Origin: Anaerolineales bacterium | GTDB taxonomy: Bacteria; Chloroflexota; Anaerolineae; Anaerolineales; DRMV01 | Length of the DNA stretch: 64,000 nucleotides | NCBI GenBank assembly: GCA_027023425.1 | Contig: JALVVL010000012.1 | Location: 1-64,000 of the forward strand | Direction of reading: 5' to 3' | Shown here: piece after piece, positions 36,477 to 46,600 of the stretch | Numbering within the stretch: position 1 is the stretch's first letter | Layout of the letters: the number at the start of each line of letters is the position of its first letter | Translations under genes and position numbers: made by a program | The notes under the pieces: model-generated | Database searches by the model: none | What the model was told of the DNA's origin: nothing | What the model saw: the letters and a program-made list of their open reading frames with translations, nothing else

Positions 36477-38150
36477 TTAGCCTATCAGCGCCCTGATTTC
36501 ATCCACCAAATCGTCGGTAAGGAATTCGCCTTTTTGCATCACTTTGGCTATTTGACCGTGCAGGCGTTTCTTTTCCTCCGGCGTGAGCGTTTTGGCGGTC
36601 ACGGCGATTATTGGGATGTTGGCGGTTGAGGGGTCGCTGCGCAGGCTTTCAATCACTTGGAAGCCGTCTGCGTCCGGCATCATCAAATCCAGAAGGATGA
36701 GGTCAGGGTGCTCGCGGCGGGCGAGTTCAATGGCTTCTTTGCCGTTGGCGGCTTCGGAAATGGTAAATTCGCCCAGCGATTGGAGCACGCGGCGCAGAAG
36801 GATGCGCGCGGGCTCGTGGTCGTCCACGATGGCGATGTGTGGTTTTTCGCGCACTTGCAGGGTTTTGAGGGCGGCGCTCAGGCCATCCGAAGGGATATTG
36901 CGCTCGGCGGCCACTTTTGTGGGGAGCACTACATTTTCCGCCCAACGGTCGCCGAGGATGTGCGATTCTATGGGCATGGTGTGGCCGGTGCCGTTGATGA
37001 CTATGACGTCGTCGGGCTTGAGTATGCCGGCGCGGGCAAGTTTTATCACCCCGGCAATTGCCACCGCCGTGGCTGGTTCAACCGACAGCCCTTCCATTTT
37101 AGCCAACAGGTGCATGGCGCGGAATGCTTCTTCGTCGGTTACGGCATCAAATGTGCCGCCGTGCTTTCGCATTCGCTCGGCCAGCAAGGTGTAGACCCTG
37201 CCCGGGTCGCCAGTGGCAAGGGTGGTTATGTGGGTGCGCGGCAGGCGCACTGGCTCGGCGGTTAGTTTGTTTTGCTTCCACGCATGTGCCATTGGCGCGC
37301 ATCCAGCGGCTTGTATGAGCGCCATTTTGGGGATTTTGCTCACAAAGCCCATTTCCAGCATTTCTTCGTAGCCTTTGTAAACTCCCAATGGGCCGAGGGC
37401 GCCGCTTACCGCTTGGACGAACCAAGTAGGGCTTTGCCACATTGCCCCTTGCGGTTTGCCCAAAATGCCGGTTAGTTGTTCGCTGGTTTCGTATGCCAGC
37501 GTTTTCATGGATTCAACCGTGGGGAGCGAACGCGCCCCTTTGTCAAGGTAAAGGCCGCGCTGGCGAGCAAATTCGGCGGCAACTTGTTTGGTTTGGTCGT
37601 AGGTGCCCGTCACTTTGATGACTTTGGCGCCGTAAATTGCCACTTCGCGCATTTTTTCCGAAGGTACAAGGCTTGTGAGGAACGCCCAGAGTTTGATGCC
37701 GGCGCGCGCCGAATATGCCGCGTAGGAAATGGCCACGTTGCCGGTGGAGGCGACCACCATTTCGGTTATGCCCGCTTCTTTCAGCGCCGCGATTGTGACG
37801 CCTGCTTGGCGATCTTTGAAAGAAGAAGCCGGATTTTGCCGTTCATCTTTGAAATAGAGATAGGGCAAATTCAGCATCATCCCCAATTTGACAAGGTGAA
37901 GCATGGGGGTGCCGCCCTCGCCCATTGAAATTTCGGGGCGGCCGCCGTGAACCGGCAGCAATTCATGGTAGCGCCACAGGTCAAAGGGCCTGTTGGGAAG
38001 GGCTTGAGGCAGTGTGCACTTGATGGCTTCGTAATCGTAGCGGGCAATTTGCCACTCGCTTCCGCATTTGGGGCAGGTGGGCGAAAGCGGTGAAAAGGGC
38101 CCTTCGTGGCCGCAGTCAATGCATTTGGCAATGAATTTTTGAGGTTTCAT
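36477..38150 (-). CDS. thrC: Threonine synthase fused to C-terminal response-regulator receiver domain
   Basis: Zn-ribbon CIDCGHEGPFSPLSPTCPKCG, PLP lysine NPASSFKDRQAG, then REC HIAIVDDHEPARILLRRVL...LILLDLMMPDADG...AVTAKT in one uninterrupted ORF. Confidence 0.93.
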   Translation of the reverse strand: MKPQKFIAKCIDCGHEGPFSPLSPTCPKCGSEWQIARYDYEAIKCTLPQALPNRPFDLWRYHELLPVHGGRPEISMGEGGTPMLHLVKLGMMLNLPYLYFKDERQNPASSFKDRQAGVTIAALKEAGITEMVVASTGNVAISYAAYSARAGIKLWAFLTSLVPSEKMREVAIYGAKVIKVTGTYDQTKQVAAEFARQRGLYLDKGARSLPTVESMKTLAYETSEQLTGILGKPQGAMWQSPTWFVQAVSGALGPLGVYKGYEEMLEMGFVSKIPKMALIQAAGCAPMAHAWKQNKLTAEPVRLPRTHITTLATGDPGRVYTLLAERMRKHGGTFDAVTDEEAFRAMHLLAKMEGLSVEPATAVAIAGVIKLARAGILKPDDVIVINGTGHTMPIESHILGDRWAENVVLPTKVAAERNIPSDGLSAALKTLQVREKPHIAIVDDHEPARILLRRVLQSLGEFTISEAANGKEAIELARREHPDLILLDLMMPDADGFQVIESLRSDPSTANIPIIAVTAKTLTPEEKKRLHGQIAKVMQKGEFLTDDLVDEIRALIG

Positions 38151-38182
38151 GGGTGTTTTTCCGGTGCAGGGGCGGGGAAATT

Positions 38183-38218
38183 AATGCGTCGGCATTTGAA
38201 CTCGTATGCCGACGCATT
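38183..38218 (-). terminator. Hairpin between hybrid kinase and thrC-REC
   Basis: aatgcgtcggcat-ttgaactcgt-atgccgacgcatt; modest T-run on the minus strand. Confidence 0.6.
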
Positions 38219-38249
38219 TGGTTTGGCGGGTAAGGTGCAAATCGCTATT

Positions 38250-41200
38250 TTATTCGGAGGCAAGGCCGCGCTCTTTGAGCACGCATTTTTCCAGCAATGG
38301 TGCGATTTCTTCTATTGTTATCTTAGCGGCCTTGCCGCGTTGTTGGAGTAAATTAGAGATGGCGTCCAAGAACTTTGTGCTGAGCGGTGAGGCAAACGGT
38401 GCTTGTATTGCTAGCACAGGCCTTTCTTCAACGGGCATTTCTTGAAGGGCTACCAGGGTTGGTGTGCATCCTTCTTCGGGGATGTTGAGGTCTATTATCA
38501 CCGCGTCGGGTTTCATTTCCTGAATTGCTTCTGGCATTTCAGGGCATTTGTTGAGCACGCGTGTTTCTGCAGGGAACATGGAGGTGAGCAAGTCGTAAAG
38601 TTGATAGTCATACCCGCTTTCGCCGCCGAGGATAAGCACCTTGTTCAAGCGCTGTATTTGGTTCAGGCGTTTGAAGGTTTGCTCGGCAAATTCTTTGGGA
38701 GTCGGGTATGGCAGGTATTCTATCAAACTTAGCACAACTGTTTTGTTGGTTTTGGGCTCAGAGGAGGTGGCAACTATTGGCACAGAAGCCGATTCGGGTT
38801 TTGTTTTTATTTCGGTGAGCACGTTCCAGCCTTCTTTGTTGCCCAGTAGGAGGTCAAGGAAGGCAATGGTCGGTTTCATTTCTTGCACGCGAGCGGCCGC
38901 TATTTTCGGGTCATATACCGGCACCACGCGATAGCCAGCCGGTATTAGTTTTTGTTGGTAAAGGGTAACTATGGAAGGCTTGTCCTCTATAGTTACCACT
39001 ATTGGGGTTTGTTCCGCTGCAGTGCGTATCACGGGTACTGTGAAGTAGAAGGTGGAGCCTTTGCCGAGTTCCGATTCTACCCAAATGCGGCCACCGTGCA
39101 TTTCTACCAAATTGCGGGAGATGGAAAGCCCAAGGCCAGTGCCGCCGGTTTTGCGTGTTAGCGAGGCGTCTACTTGCGAGAACGGTTTGAATAACTTTTG
39201 TAGGTCTTCTTGCGCTATGCCGGGGCCTGTATCTTCTACGCCGATTAGCACTTCTTCGTAACCGTGCGGCCCTTGCTGTTTGCGGGCAAATACTTTGATG
39301 TGGCCTTCTTCGGTGAATTTCGCCGCGTTGGAAATCAGGTTCAACAAAACTTGCCGTATGCGAATTGGGTCGGCTTGGATTAGGGGGAGGTTGGGTTCTA
39401 TTTCCTTGATAAGTTTGATCGGTTTATCTTTCACCAGACCCACAGCGGTGGACATGACGCTGTTAATCAGGTCGCCGATATCAACTTCTTCAAACGCCAG
39501 TTCCATCTTGCCGGCTTCAATTTTGGAAAGGTCAAGTATGTCGTTGATGAGACCGAGCAAGTGTTGACCGGCGTTGTAAATGGAGGTGAGGTCTTCGCGC
39601 TGCATATCATTGATGGGGCCGTCAATTCCTTTGAGGATGACGCGTGAGAAGCCGATGATTGAGTTCAACGGCGTGCGTAGTTCGTGGCTCATGTTGGCGA
39701 GGAATTGGCTCTTCAGTTCATCAGCGCGTCGCAATTCTTCCAATGCTTGGCGTTCAAGTTCGTAAGTTTGGGCGTTTTCAAGGGCGATTGCTAACTGGGT
39801 TGCAAGCAAAGTGAGCATACGGGTGGATTCGCTGGTGAATGCACCTCGCTTGGTTGACTGCACGTCAAGCACGCCGATTAGGCGCTCGCCTGCGATTAGG
39901 GGGAGGGCGGCCTCGGCGCGGGTTTCGGGCAGCAAGGGGTTGGGGTGGTGGATTTCGCTTTTGGTGGTGTCGTTGATGATGACTGGTTCGCGGCGCGCGG
40001 CGGCTTGCCCCACGGTTGAGGCGGAGCCGACGCGCAGGCGGTGACCCCTGCGAAGCATTTCCCTACCGGCTTCGCCGGTAGACGCCCGCACTACTGCATA
40101 TTCTCCGCTTTCGTCTATAAGGAACACCGAGGCGTGGTAAAAACCGAAGCGCTCGCGGATGAGTTCTACTGCTGTGGTTAGCAGTTTTTCCATTTCTTGG
40201 CTGTTGGCGGCAATTTCGCTTGCAGTCACGCTCGCTATTTCCAACTCTTCGGCGTAGCGTTGGGCTGTTTCGTAGCGCTGGAGGTTTTGCAGAGCGACTG
40301 CCGCCTGCGCTGTAGCGGTTTCCAACAACCGGAGTTCGTCTTCGGTGAACTCGCGCCGCTCGCCGTAAATGGCGTTCACGTAGCCTATGCGCTGGCCAGC
40401 TACCATTATTGGGAAGAAAATGGTGCTTTTGGCACGGAAAACTTCTGCATATAGATGGCGGGTCTTTTCATCCAGTCTTGGGTCGTGTTGTATGTCGGTT
40501 ATAACTAATGGTTCGTTATTGTAAAGCAAACGACTGGTTTGGAACTCTTTAAACGGGTAGTGGTTTCGCACTGCTTCTTTGGGAAGTTTGCTCCACCTTG
40601 CTTTTACTTCTACCCATTCTGGAGGGTCGTTTTCCTCTATCCAAGGACGTTCGTAGAGGTTGAGAGAAATATTAGTGGCTTTTTCTCCCAATGGGGTTTG
40701 GTTACGGAGAATATCAAGGATGCCTTCGTAAGAGGTTACAGCGTTCAGTGAAGCGGCAATTCGGTAAAGGGTCTCTGTTTCTTTAGAATGCCGTTGGATT
40801 AATTCAACGGAGCGGATGGTCTCAACGGCTACGCTTGCTTGGGAAGTGATAGTTTTTATGCGTTGTATTGTTTCTTCGTCAAACTCTGTAGGGTGATCGT
40901 AGAATATGTTTACAACGCCTATTCGCCGTCCACCCGTTTCCAGTGGAAAAGTAGCCGATGCTTTGGCTTTTAGTATTTCGGTGTATATCTTCCGAGCAGT
41001 TTCGCTCCAGTTAATGTTTTTTGTTGCATTGGCATTGGGTATGATGGACGGCGTTTCTGGTGATAGAGTTCGCACTACAGGGAAAACGTCAATTGGGTAT
41101 GGCCCTGACAGTTCTCTTAGTGTTTCCCGTGGTATCGGCTTGGCGCTCCAATAAGCCACCGGCTCTATGGTGGTGGGTTCTTGTTTACCTTTTACAAAGG

Positions 41201-42848
41201 GCTTGTCAAACAGACTAAGTACGATAGTGGTAGGTTTTGGGAAAATCACTTCACTTAGCGCGAGCGCTATGTCGTTGTAGGTGGTCGCGGCGTTGAATTT
41301 CGCTGTTGCTTGGTATAGGGCTGTTGTTTCTTCGGTGCGCTTCTTGATATCTTCCAGCGAGCGTAGGTTTTGAATTGCAATGCCTGCTTGGCTCACAAGC
41401 GCCCAAATGAATTGCCTTTGGGCTTCCGAGAATTCCACAGATTCGTCGTAAATAATGTTGATAAGCCCAAACCATTGGCCAGTTATGTAAAGGGGCATGA
41501 AAACAGTGGCCTTGGCTTTTAGAATTTCAAGGTAAATGTAGCGAATTTGGGGATTTACTCTGTCCCATTCTTCTATTTTAGAGATAAAGCGTCCTTCCCG
41601 CATTTCGGTGAGATAGGGGAAATCCGGAAGCGGGAATTTCTGGCTTGCTACTTGCTGAAGAACCTCTGGGTCTAATTCGCTATTTTCTATATTGGCCCAG
41701 TATGCTAAGGGTTTTATCCATTGAGGGGGAGGGGCCCCCTCAACCCAAGGCTTTGAAAAAGCACCTAAGGCAATTATGCGGGCATGTTCGCCGAGGTGTT
41801 TATGCAGGGTTTCAAGAATTTCTTCGTAGGAGGTGGCGGCGTTGAAGGCCGCGGTTGCTTCATACAGCGCCCGTGTGGTTTCAAGCGCTCGTGTGGTTTG
41901 CTGAAAGAGGCTGGCGTTTGCCACTGCCGAGGCTACTTGGTTGGCTAACGTGGAAAGCAAACGCTTTTCGTGTTCGCTTGCTTTGTGGGGCTCTCGGCGG
42001 AAAATACACAATGTGCCGAATTTTTGCTCTTGGTATATCAGCGGCACGCCTATATAAGACCTTAGGCCAAATTCAATGGGACTTTTGCCAACTTCTGGGT
42101 GCTCCGGCGGAGGGGATAGTAGGTCGTCTATGGTGAAAACGTCTTCTTTTGTATAAGTCACCCCACAGCAACTTGTGTCTATGGGCACGCCGCCGGATTG
42201 TTTTATTTTTTCCACCATCTTCGGGGGTAGATTCCAGTGGGCGGCGAGCGCGAGTTGTTCGCTGTTTCCTTCTATTGTTTGGGTTATGAGGGCGGCGTCA
42301 ATGTTCAGGATTTCGCGGACGCGCAACAACGCTTCTTGGTAGATGCGGTCAATTTCCAGTGTTTGGCTTACTGCGAGTGCGAGCCTATGTAGTGTTTCCA
42401 ATTCGGCGGCACGGCGCTGTGCTGATTGGAATAGTTGAGCGTTTTCAAGCGCCAGCGCTAATTGTTCCGCTACTTGTTCTGCAAGGCGGCGGTCATCTTC
42501 GCTCCAACGGCGGCCCGGGGTAGGGTCAACTGCTTCCAGCAGGCCAGTGCTGTTCATCACTTTTAGCGGCAGGGCGGCTACGGCGCCGTTTTGCCCTTGC
42601 TCATAAATTGGGGTGCCGCGGCGCAATGCTTTGCTTCCTGCCGGTGTGAGGGGCGCGACGGCGGGGGCAATAGCGCCGCCTTTGGAAGCGATGCCGCGCG
42701 GCAGTTCGGCTTCGGCAAGCACCGCGGGCGCCTCTTCAACTGGCGGGAGAGGCGCCGATTCGGGTTCTTCCAGCGGCGTTGTCGCTTCTGTTTCCAATTC
42801 TTGGAAGAGAATGTCAATACGCTTTTCTAACTTTTTCTTCTTGGACAT
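38250..42848 (-). CDS. Large soluble multi-GAF hybrid histidine kinase with two C-terminal receiver-like domains
   Basis: Multiple GAF modules, HisKA NMSHELRTPLNSIIGFSR, HATPase GTGLGLSISRNLVEMHGG, REC (FLDLLLGNKEG) plus degenerate REC; start MSKKKKLEKR. Confidence 0.93.
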   Translation of the reverse strand: MSKKKKLEKRIDILFQELETEATTPLEEPESAPLPPVEEAPAVLAEAELPRGIASKGGAIAPAVAPLTPAGSKALRRGTPIYEQGQNGAVAALPLKVMNSTGLLEAVDPTPGRRWSEDDRRLAEQVAEQLALALENAQLFQSAQRRAAELETLHRLALAVSQTLEIDRIYQEALLRVREILNIDAALITQTIEGNSEQLALAAHWNLPPKMVEKIKQSGGVPIDTSCCGVTYTKEDVFTIDDLLSPPPEHPEVGKSPIEFGLRSYIGVPLIYQEQKFGTLCIFRREPHKASEHEKRLLSTLANQVASAVANASLFQQTTRALETTRALYEATAAFNAATSYEEILETLHKHLGEHARIIALGAFSKPWVEGAPPPQWIKPLAYWANIENSELDPEVLQQVASQKFPLPDFPYLTEMREGRFISKIEEWDRVNPQIRYIYLEILKAKATVFMPLYITGQWFGLINIIYDESVEFSEAQRQFIWALVSQAGIAIQNLRSLEDIKKRTEETTALYQATAKFNAATTYNDIALALSEVIFPKPTTIVLSLFDKPFVKGKQEPTTIEPVAYWSAKPIPRETLRELSGPYPIDVFPVVRTLSPETPSIIPNANATKNINWSETARKIYTEILKAKASATFPLETGGRRIGVVNIFYDHPTEFDEETIQRIKTITSQASVAVETIRSVELIQRHSKETETLYRIAASLNAVTSYEGILDILRNQTPLGEKATNISLNLYERPWIEENDPPEWVEVKARWSKLPKEAVRNHYPFKEFQTSRLLYNNEPLVITDIQHDPRLDEKTRHLYAEVFRAKSTIFFPIMVAGQRIGYVNAIYGERREFTEDELRLLETATAQAAVALQNLQRYETAQRYAEELEIASVTASEIAANSQEMEKLLTTAVELIRERFGFYHASVFLIDESGEYAVVRASTGEAGREMLRRGHRLRVGSASTVGQAAARREPVIINDTTKSEIHHPNPLLPETRAEAALPLIAGERLIGVLDVQSTKRGAFTSESTRMLTLLATQLAIALENAQTYELERQALEELRRADELKSQFLANMSHELRTPLNSIIGFSRVILKGIDGPINDMQREDLTSIYNAGQHLLGLINDILDLSKIEAGKMELAFEEVDIGDLINSVMSTAVGLVKDKPIKLIKEIEPNLPLIQADPIRIRQVLLNLISNAAKFTEEGHIKVFARKQQGPHGYEEVLIGVEDTGPGIAQEDLQKLFKPFSQVDASLTRKTGGTGLGLSISRNLVEMHGGRIWVESELGKGSTFYFTVPVIRTAAEQTPIVVTIEDKPSIVTLYQQKLIPAGYRVVPVYDPKIAAARVQEMKPTIAFLDLLLGNKEGWNVLTEIKTKPESASVPIVATSSEPKTNKTVVLSLIEYLPYPTPKEFAEQTFKRLNQIQRLNKVLILGGESGYDYQLYDLLTSMFPAETRVLNKCPEMPEAIQEMKPDAVIIDLNIPEEGCTPTLVALQEMPVEERPVLAIQAPFASPLSTKFLDAISNLLQQRGKAAKITIEEIAPLLEKCVLKERGLASE

Positions 42849-43611
42849 AGGCGGCCAGTTCCTTAGCCAATTCGCGATATTGCATGGCGCTGCGGGTTTT
42901 TGGAGCAAAATGGGTTATTGGCAGTCCGATGATTGCGCTTTCGCGGAGTTTTGTGTCGGTTTCTATGACGGTTTTGCAAAGCCCGTTGCCGAAAGTGGCT
43001 TCTAATCGGGCGCGAATGATGGCGTGTGCGCGGTTACGACGCCTGAACATCGTTATGAGAATTCGGTAGGCGAGGTGGGGATTTGTGCCTCGGCGCACCG
43101 TTTCTACCATTTGAAGGGTGGTTTTCAGAGCGTAGGCGGAAAAGTACTCCGCTTGGGTGGGCAGGAGTGCGAGGTCGGCGGCGGTGAGGGCGTTGCCGGT
43201 GAGCGCTCCCAGCGAGGGCGGTGAATCTATGATCACATAATCGTAATCTTGGCATTTTGGCGAATCCAGTGCTTTGCGAAGTGCGCCGTATTGGCTGGGG
43301 CGCCCCGCAAAGTACCGTTCTGTTAGCCGTAGTGTGAGGCTGGCAGGGATGAGGTCTATATTTTGTACTTTGGTGGGGTAAGCAGCATTTTGGGCAGGCA
43401 GGCCTTTCAAAAGCACATCTGCCGCTGTGAGATTGGCGCTGTTGCCGTTGGTTTGGAAACCAATGCCCAACGTAAGGTTGCCTTGTGGGTCAAGGTCAAC
43501 CAACAGCACTCGCTTGCCTTGTTCGGCGAATGCCCCTGCAAGGCCTAAGGCGGTGGTGGTTTTGGCTATGCCGCCTTTTTGACCGGTTACCGAAATTGTG
43601 AAGCGCGCCAT
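42814..43611 (-). CDS. ParA/MinD-family ATPase
   Basis: Deviant Walker A QKGGIAKTTTALG, VLLVDLDPQGNLTLG, DYVIIDSPPSLG. Confidence 0.92.
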   Translation of the reverse strand: MARFTISVTGQKGGIAKTTTALGLAGAFAEQGKRVLLVDLDPQGNLTLGIGFQTNGNSANLTAADVLLKGLPAQNAAYPTKVQNIDLIPASLTLRLTERYFAGRPSQYGALRKALDSPKCQDYDYVIIDSPPSLGALTGNALTAADLALLPTQAEYFSAYALKTTLQMVETVRRGTNPHLAYRILITMFRRRNRAHAIIRARLEATFGNGLCKTVIETDTKLRESAIIGLPITHFAPKTRSAMQYRELAKELAAYVQEEKVRKAY

Positions 43612-43625
43612 TTTGTAAGTCCTTG

Positions 43626-46600
43626 CTATTCGTTTTGGGCGTTGTCGGTTTCAAGCAGAATTTGGGTGGTTTGGGCGTTGAGAGCGCGCCGCATTTCTTC
43701 TACGGCGGTTTGGATAATCACCATCGGGTCGTTTGTGGCGCGCAATTTTGCCGTGATTTCGGCGAGTAAGTGTTCGCGCTCGGCAGTGCGTACTGCCTGT
43801 TTGAACAGCCGCGCCACTTCTATTGAGGTGGCTATTTGGTGGGCTATTTGTTCCAACAGCCTTAGGTCGTTTTCTGTTATTTCGCGCTCGGGGTCTTCAA
43901 TATCCAAGCCAAGCACGCCGATGATTTCCTCGCGCGCCAGCAGCGGCACCATAATTACTTGAGACGCCCCTCGCTGCTTTATCAGCGGTAGCATTGCTTC
44001 CAGACGGGCATCGTGAAGTGTGTCGCGGGAGACCACTGGTTTCTTTGTGTGGATCAACTCTTGTATCAAAGGCATGTCCGTGGGGACTTTTGTACCTATC
44101 ACATCAATTTTAGGTGCATCTGGCGCTGTAGTAGAAGCGGTGATTGTGCCGAATTTACCGTCTTCGTCAAAGAGAATAACGCCGCAGTGTAGCAGGTCAA
44201 GTTTTTCTTGCACTTTGCTGGTCAGAAGTTGTAGCAAAGCGTCTAAATCTACTTCTGAAGCGGCGGCCGAAGTGATTTCGTAAAGTGTTTCAAGTTCTTC
44301 GGAACGCTGGCGGACTTGTTCAAGTAGGCCAATGTTTGCCAGAATAGCGGCAAGGCTGTTTGCCAGCGTGACAAGCATTTCTCTTTCTGCTTCTCCGTAG
44401 GCATTTGGGGAGGGGCTTTCTACGTCCAGCACTCCCAGTAGCCTGCCGCGGTATATCAGCGGTACAGCAATTTGCGTATGTGCGTTTGCCGAGAGTGTGC
44501 CTTCAAGCGTGGTGTTGGGATCGCTGATGGTGATAGGCTCTCCGGTTGCGGCGGCTTTGCCCACTGCCCCTTCGCCCAAGTGGATCTGGGCGTTTTGCGC
44601 TTCTGGCGGGATGGAAACTTCGTTGCCTGCAAGCGCCGCTACTTGCAACACTTCTCCGCCTTGCTCGGGTTTTAGGAAGGCCACCATGCTTTCTGGCATA
44701 GAATTGGCAAGCATTTCGGTGGTGTGGCGTATGGCGTCTTCAATGGAAATTGCCGACGCCGCGGCTGTGGTGATGTGGTGTAGGGCGCGATGGTGTTCAA
44801 TGTGGCGCTGAGTTTCGGCAAACAGTTGGGCGTTGATTACCGCCACTGCCAACTGGTCAGTCATTATTTGCAGAATGCGCACATCATCTTCGGTAAAGGC
44901 GTTTGTAATTTCGGACTGGATGTCCAAAACGCCAATCACTTCGTCGCCCGCTTTGAGGGGAACGCCCATTTCTGAGCGTGTGTTGGGCAGTAGAGGGTTG
45001 AAGTGGTGAATGTCGCTTTTGGAGACGTCGTTTACCACCACCGGTTTGCCCTTTGCTGCGGTTTGCCCCACGATAGAGGCAGAGCCAATGGCAAGTTTAT
45101 GGCCGCGCGCGAGCATCTGCTTGCCTGCTTCTCCAGTGGATGCCCGCACTACCATGTAATGCCCCGTGTCATCCAGCAAGAAAATTGAGGCGTGGTAGAA
45201 CTGGAAGCGTTCGCGAACGAGATTTACGGCCTGCTCAAGCAGGTCTTCCAGAGCAAGGGTGCTGTTGGCTTCTCGGGCGATTTCGGCAGCGATTTGTAGT
45301 TGAGCGGCGCGGTGTTGGGCTTCGGCGTAAAGGCGGGCTCCTTCCAGCGCGAGGCCTACGCGTTCAGTGAGGCGCTGGAGCAAACGTTTTTCGTTTGCAT
45401 TCCAAGGCGTTGCTTTGGTGAGGCGCGCTTTTGCGACTGTGATGCCGCGCACTTTTATTGGCATGTGCAGTGTGCGCTCGTCGGTTTGCTGCGGCTGGGG
45501 TTTAGAGTCTTTGGGAGTGGTGCTTTTTTCTACAGTGGTTGTGGGGAGCATCTCGCCGTTTTCCAGCAAGCGATAGCCGACGACGCGGCGGCGGCTCAGG
45601 TATGCCTGCCAGCCTTGTTCGCTTAGCTGGGCGTAGGCCCGCCGCGAGGCTTCAAGTGCTTCTTGTGTTTCTTGCAACAGACGCAGGTTTTGAAGTGCCA
45701 CCGCTAACTGGTCGGCCACCGTTTGGAGCGCCGTTACGTCCTCGGGCGGAAAAGCATTTTCTCGGCGGCATTGGATGTCAATGGCGCCAAGGATTTCACT
45801 GCCCGCTTTGATGGGCAATGCAATGGCCGAGCCGCTTTCGGGCAGTAGGTGTTTGTATGAACTCCGCACTGCCGCGGGGATGTTTTCTGCTATTTGCGGC
45901 CTTCCGCTACCGATTGTGCGCCCGACAAGTCCTTCCAAGCCAACGGCTACCCGTATGTTTTTGTGCTGTAGTTCATTGGCTAAATCGGGGTCTTGGTTGT
46001 AAACTGCTTTTAGTTCGGCGTATTCTTTGTCGGGGCTTGTTAGGAATATGCCTACATGATAGTAGCCGTAGCGCTGGGAGATAAGGCGCGCCGCCATAGG
46101 CAGTAGTCGGTTTATGTTTCTCTCGGTTGCTACCGCACGGCTGACTTCGGTTGCCGTTTGTAATTGGGCAGTGCGCCTTTGGAGCGCGCGCGTCCGCTCC
46201 TCTACTTGGGCGTTCAGGCGCGCCCGGGCTTCTTGCACGCGGGTGAGTAGTTGTTGGAACGCACGGGCAAGTTCTCCGATTTCATCTTCGCGTTCAAGGG
46301 GAAGGGAAACGTCCGTTTCGCCCCTCGCCACTCTTTTTATGGTTTTGGTGAAATCGGTGATGGGCACAATAATTTGTTTATTGATGCTATAGAATGAGCC
46401 CCACCCGAGCAAAAGCCATATTGCCATTATCACTATCAAGAAATGGATTAGCCTGTTGAGGCTTTTATCCATCTTGCGTTGGATGCTTAATTGCACCCGC
46501 GAAGAGTGCGAAAGGGCTATTTTCAGATTTGTTTCCAGTAGGTTTTGCCGTTTGGTGAGCAGGTCGTAGCGGGTTTTTAGACTTGCTTCGCTTGCCGTGG

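Noticed and set aside
42814-43611. Chromosome partition (parAB) locus
   Set aside because: ParA-like gene has no ParB neighbour or visible parS-type repeats; context is the GAF signalling operon.
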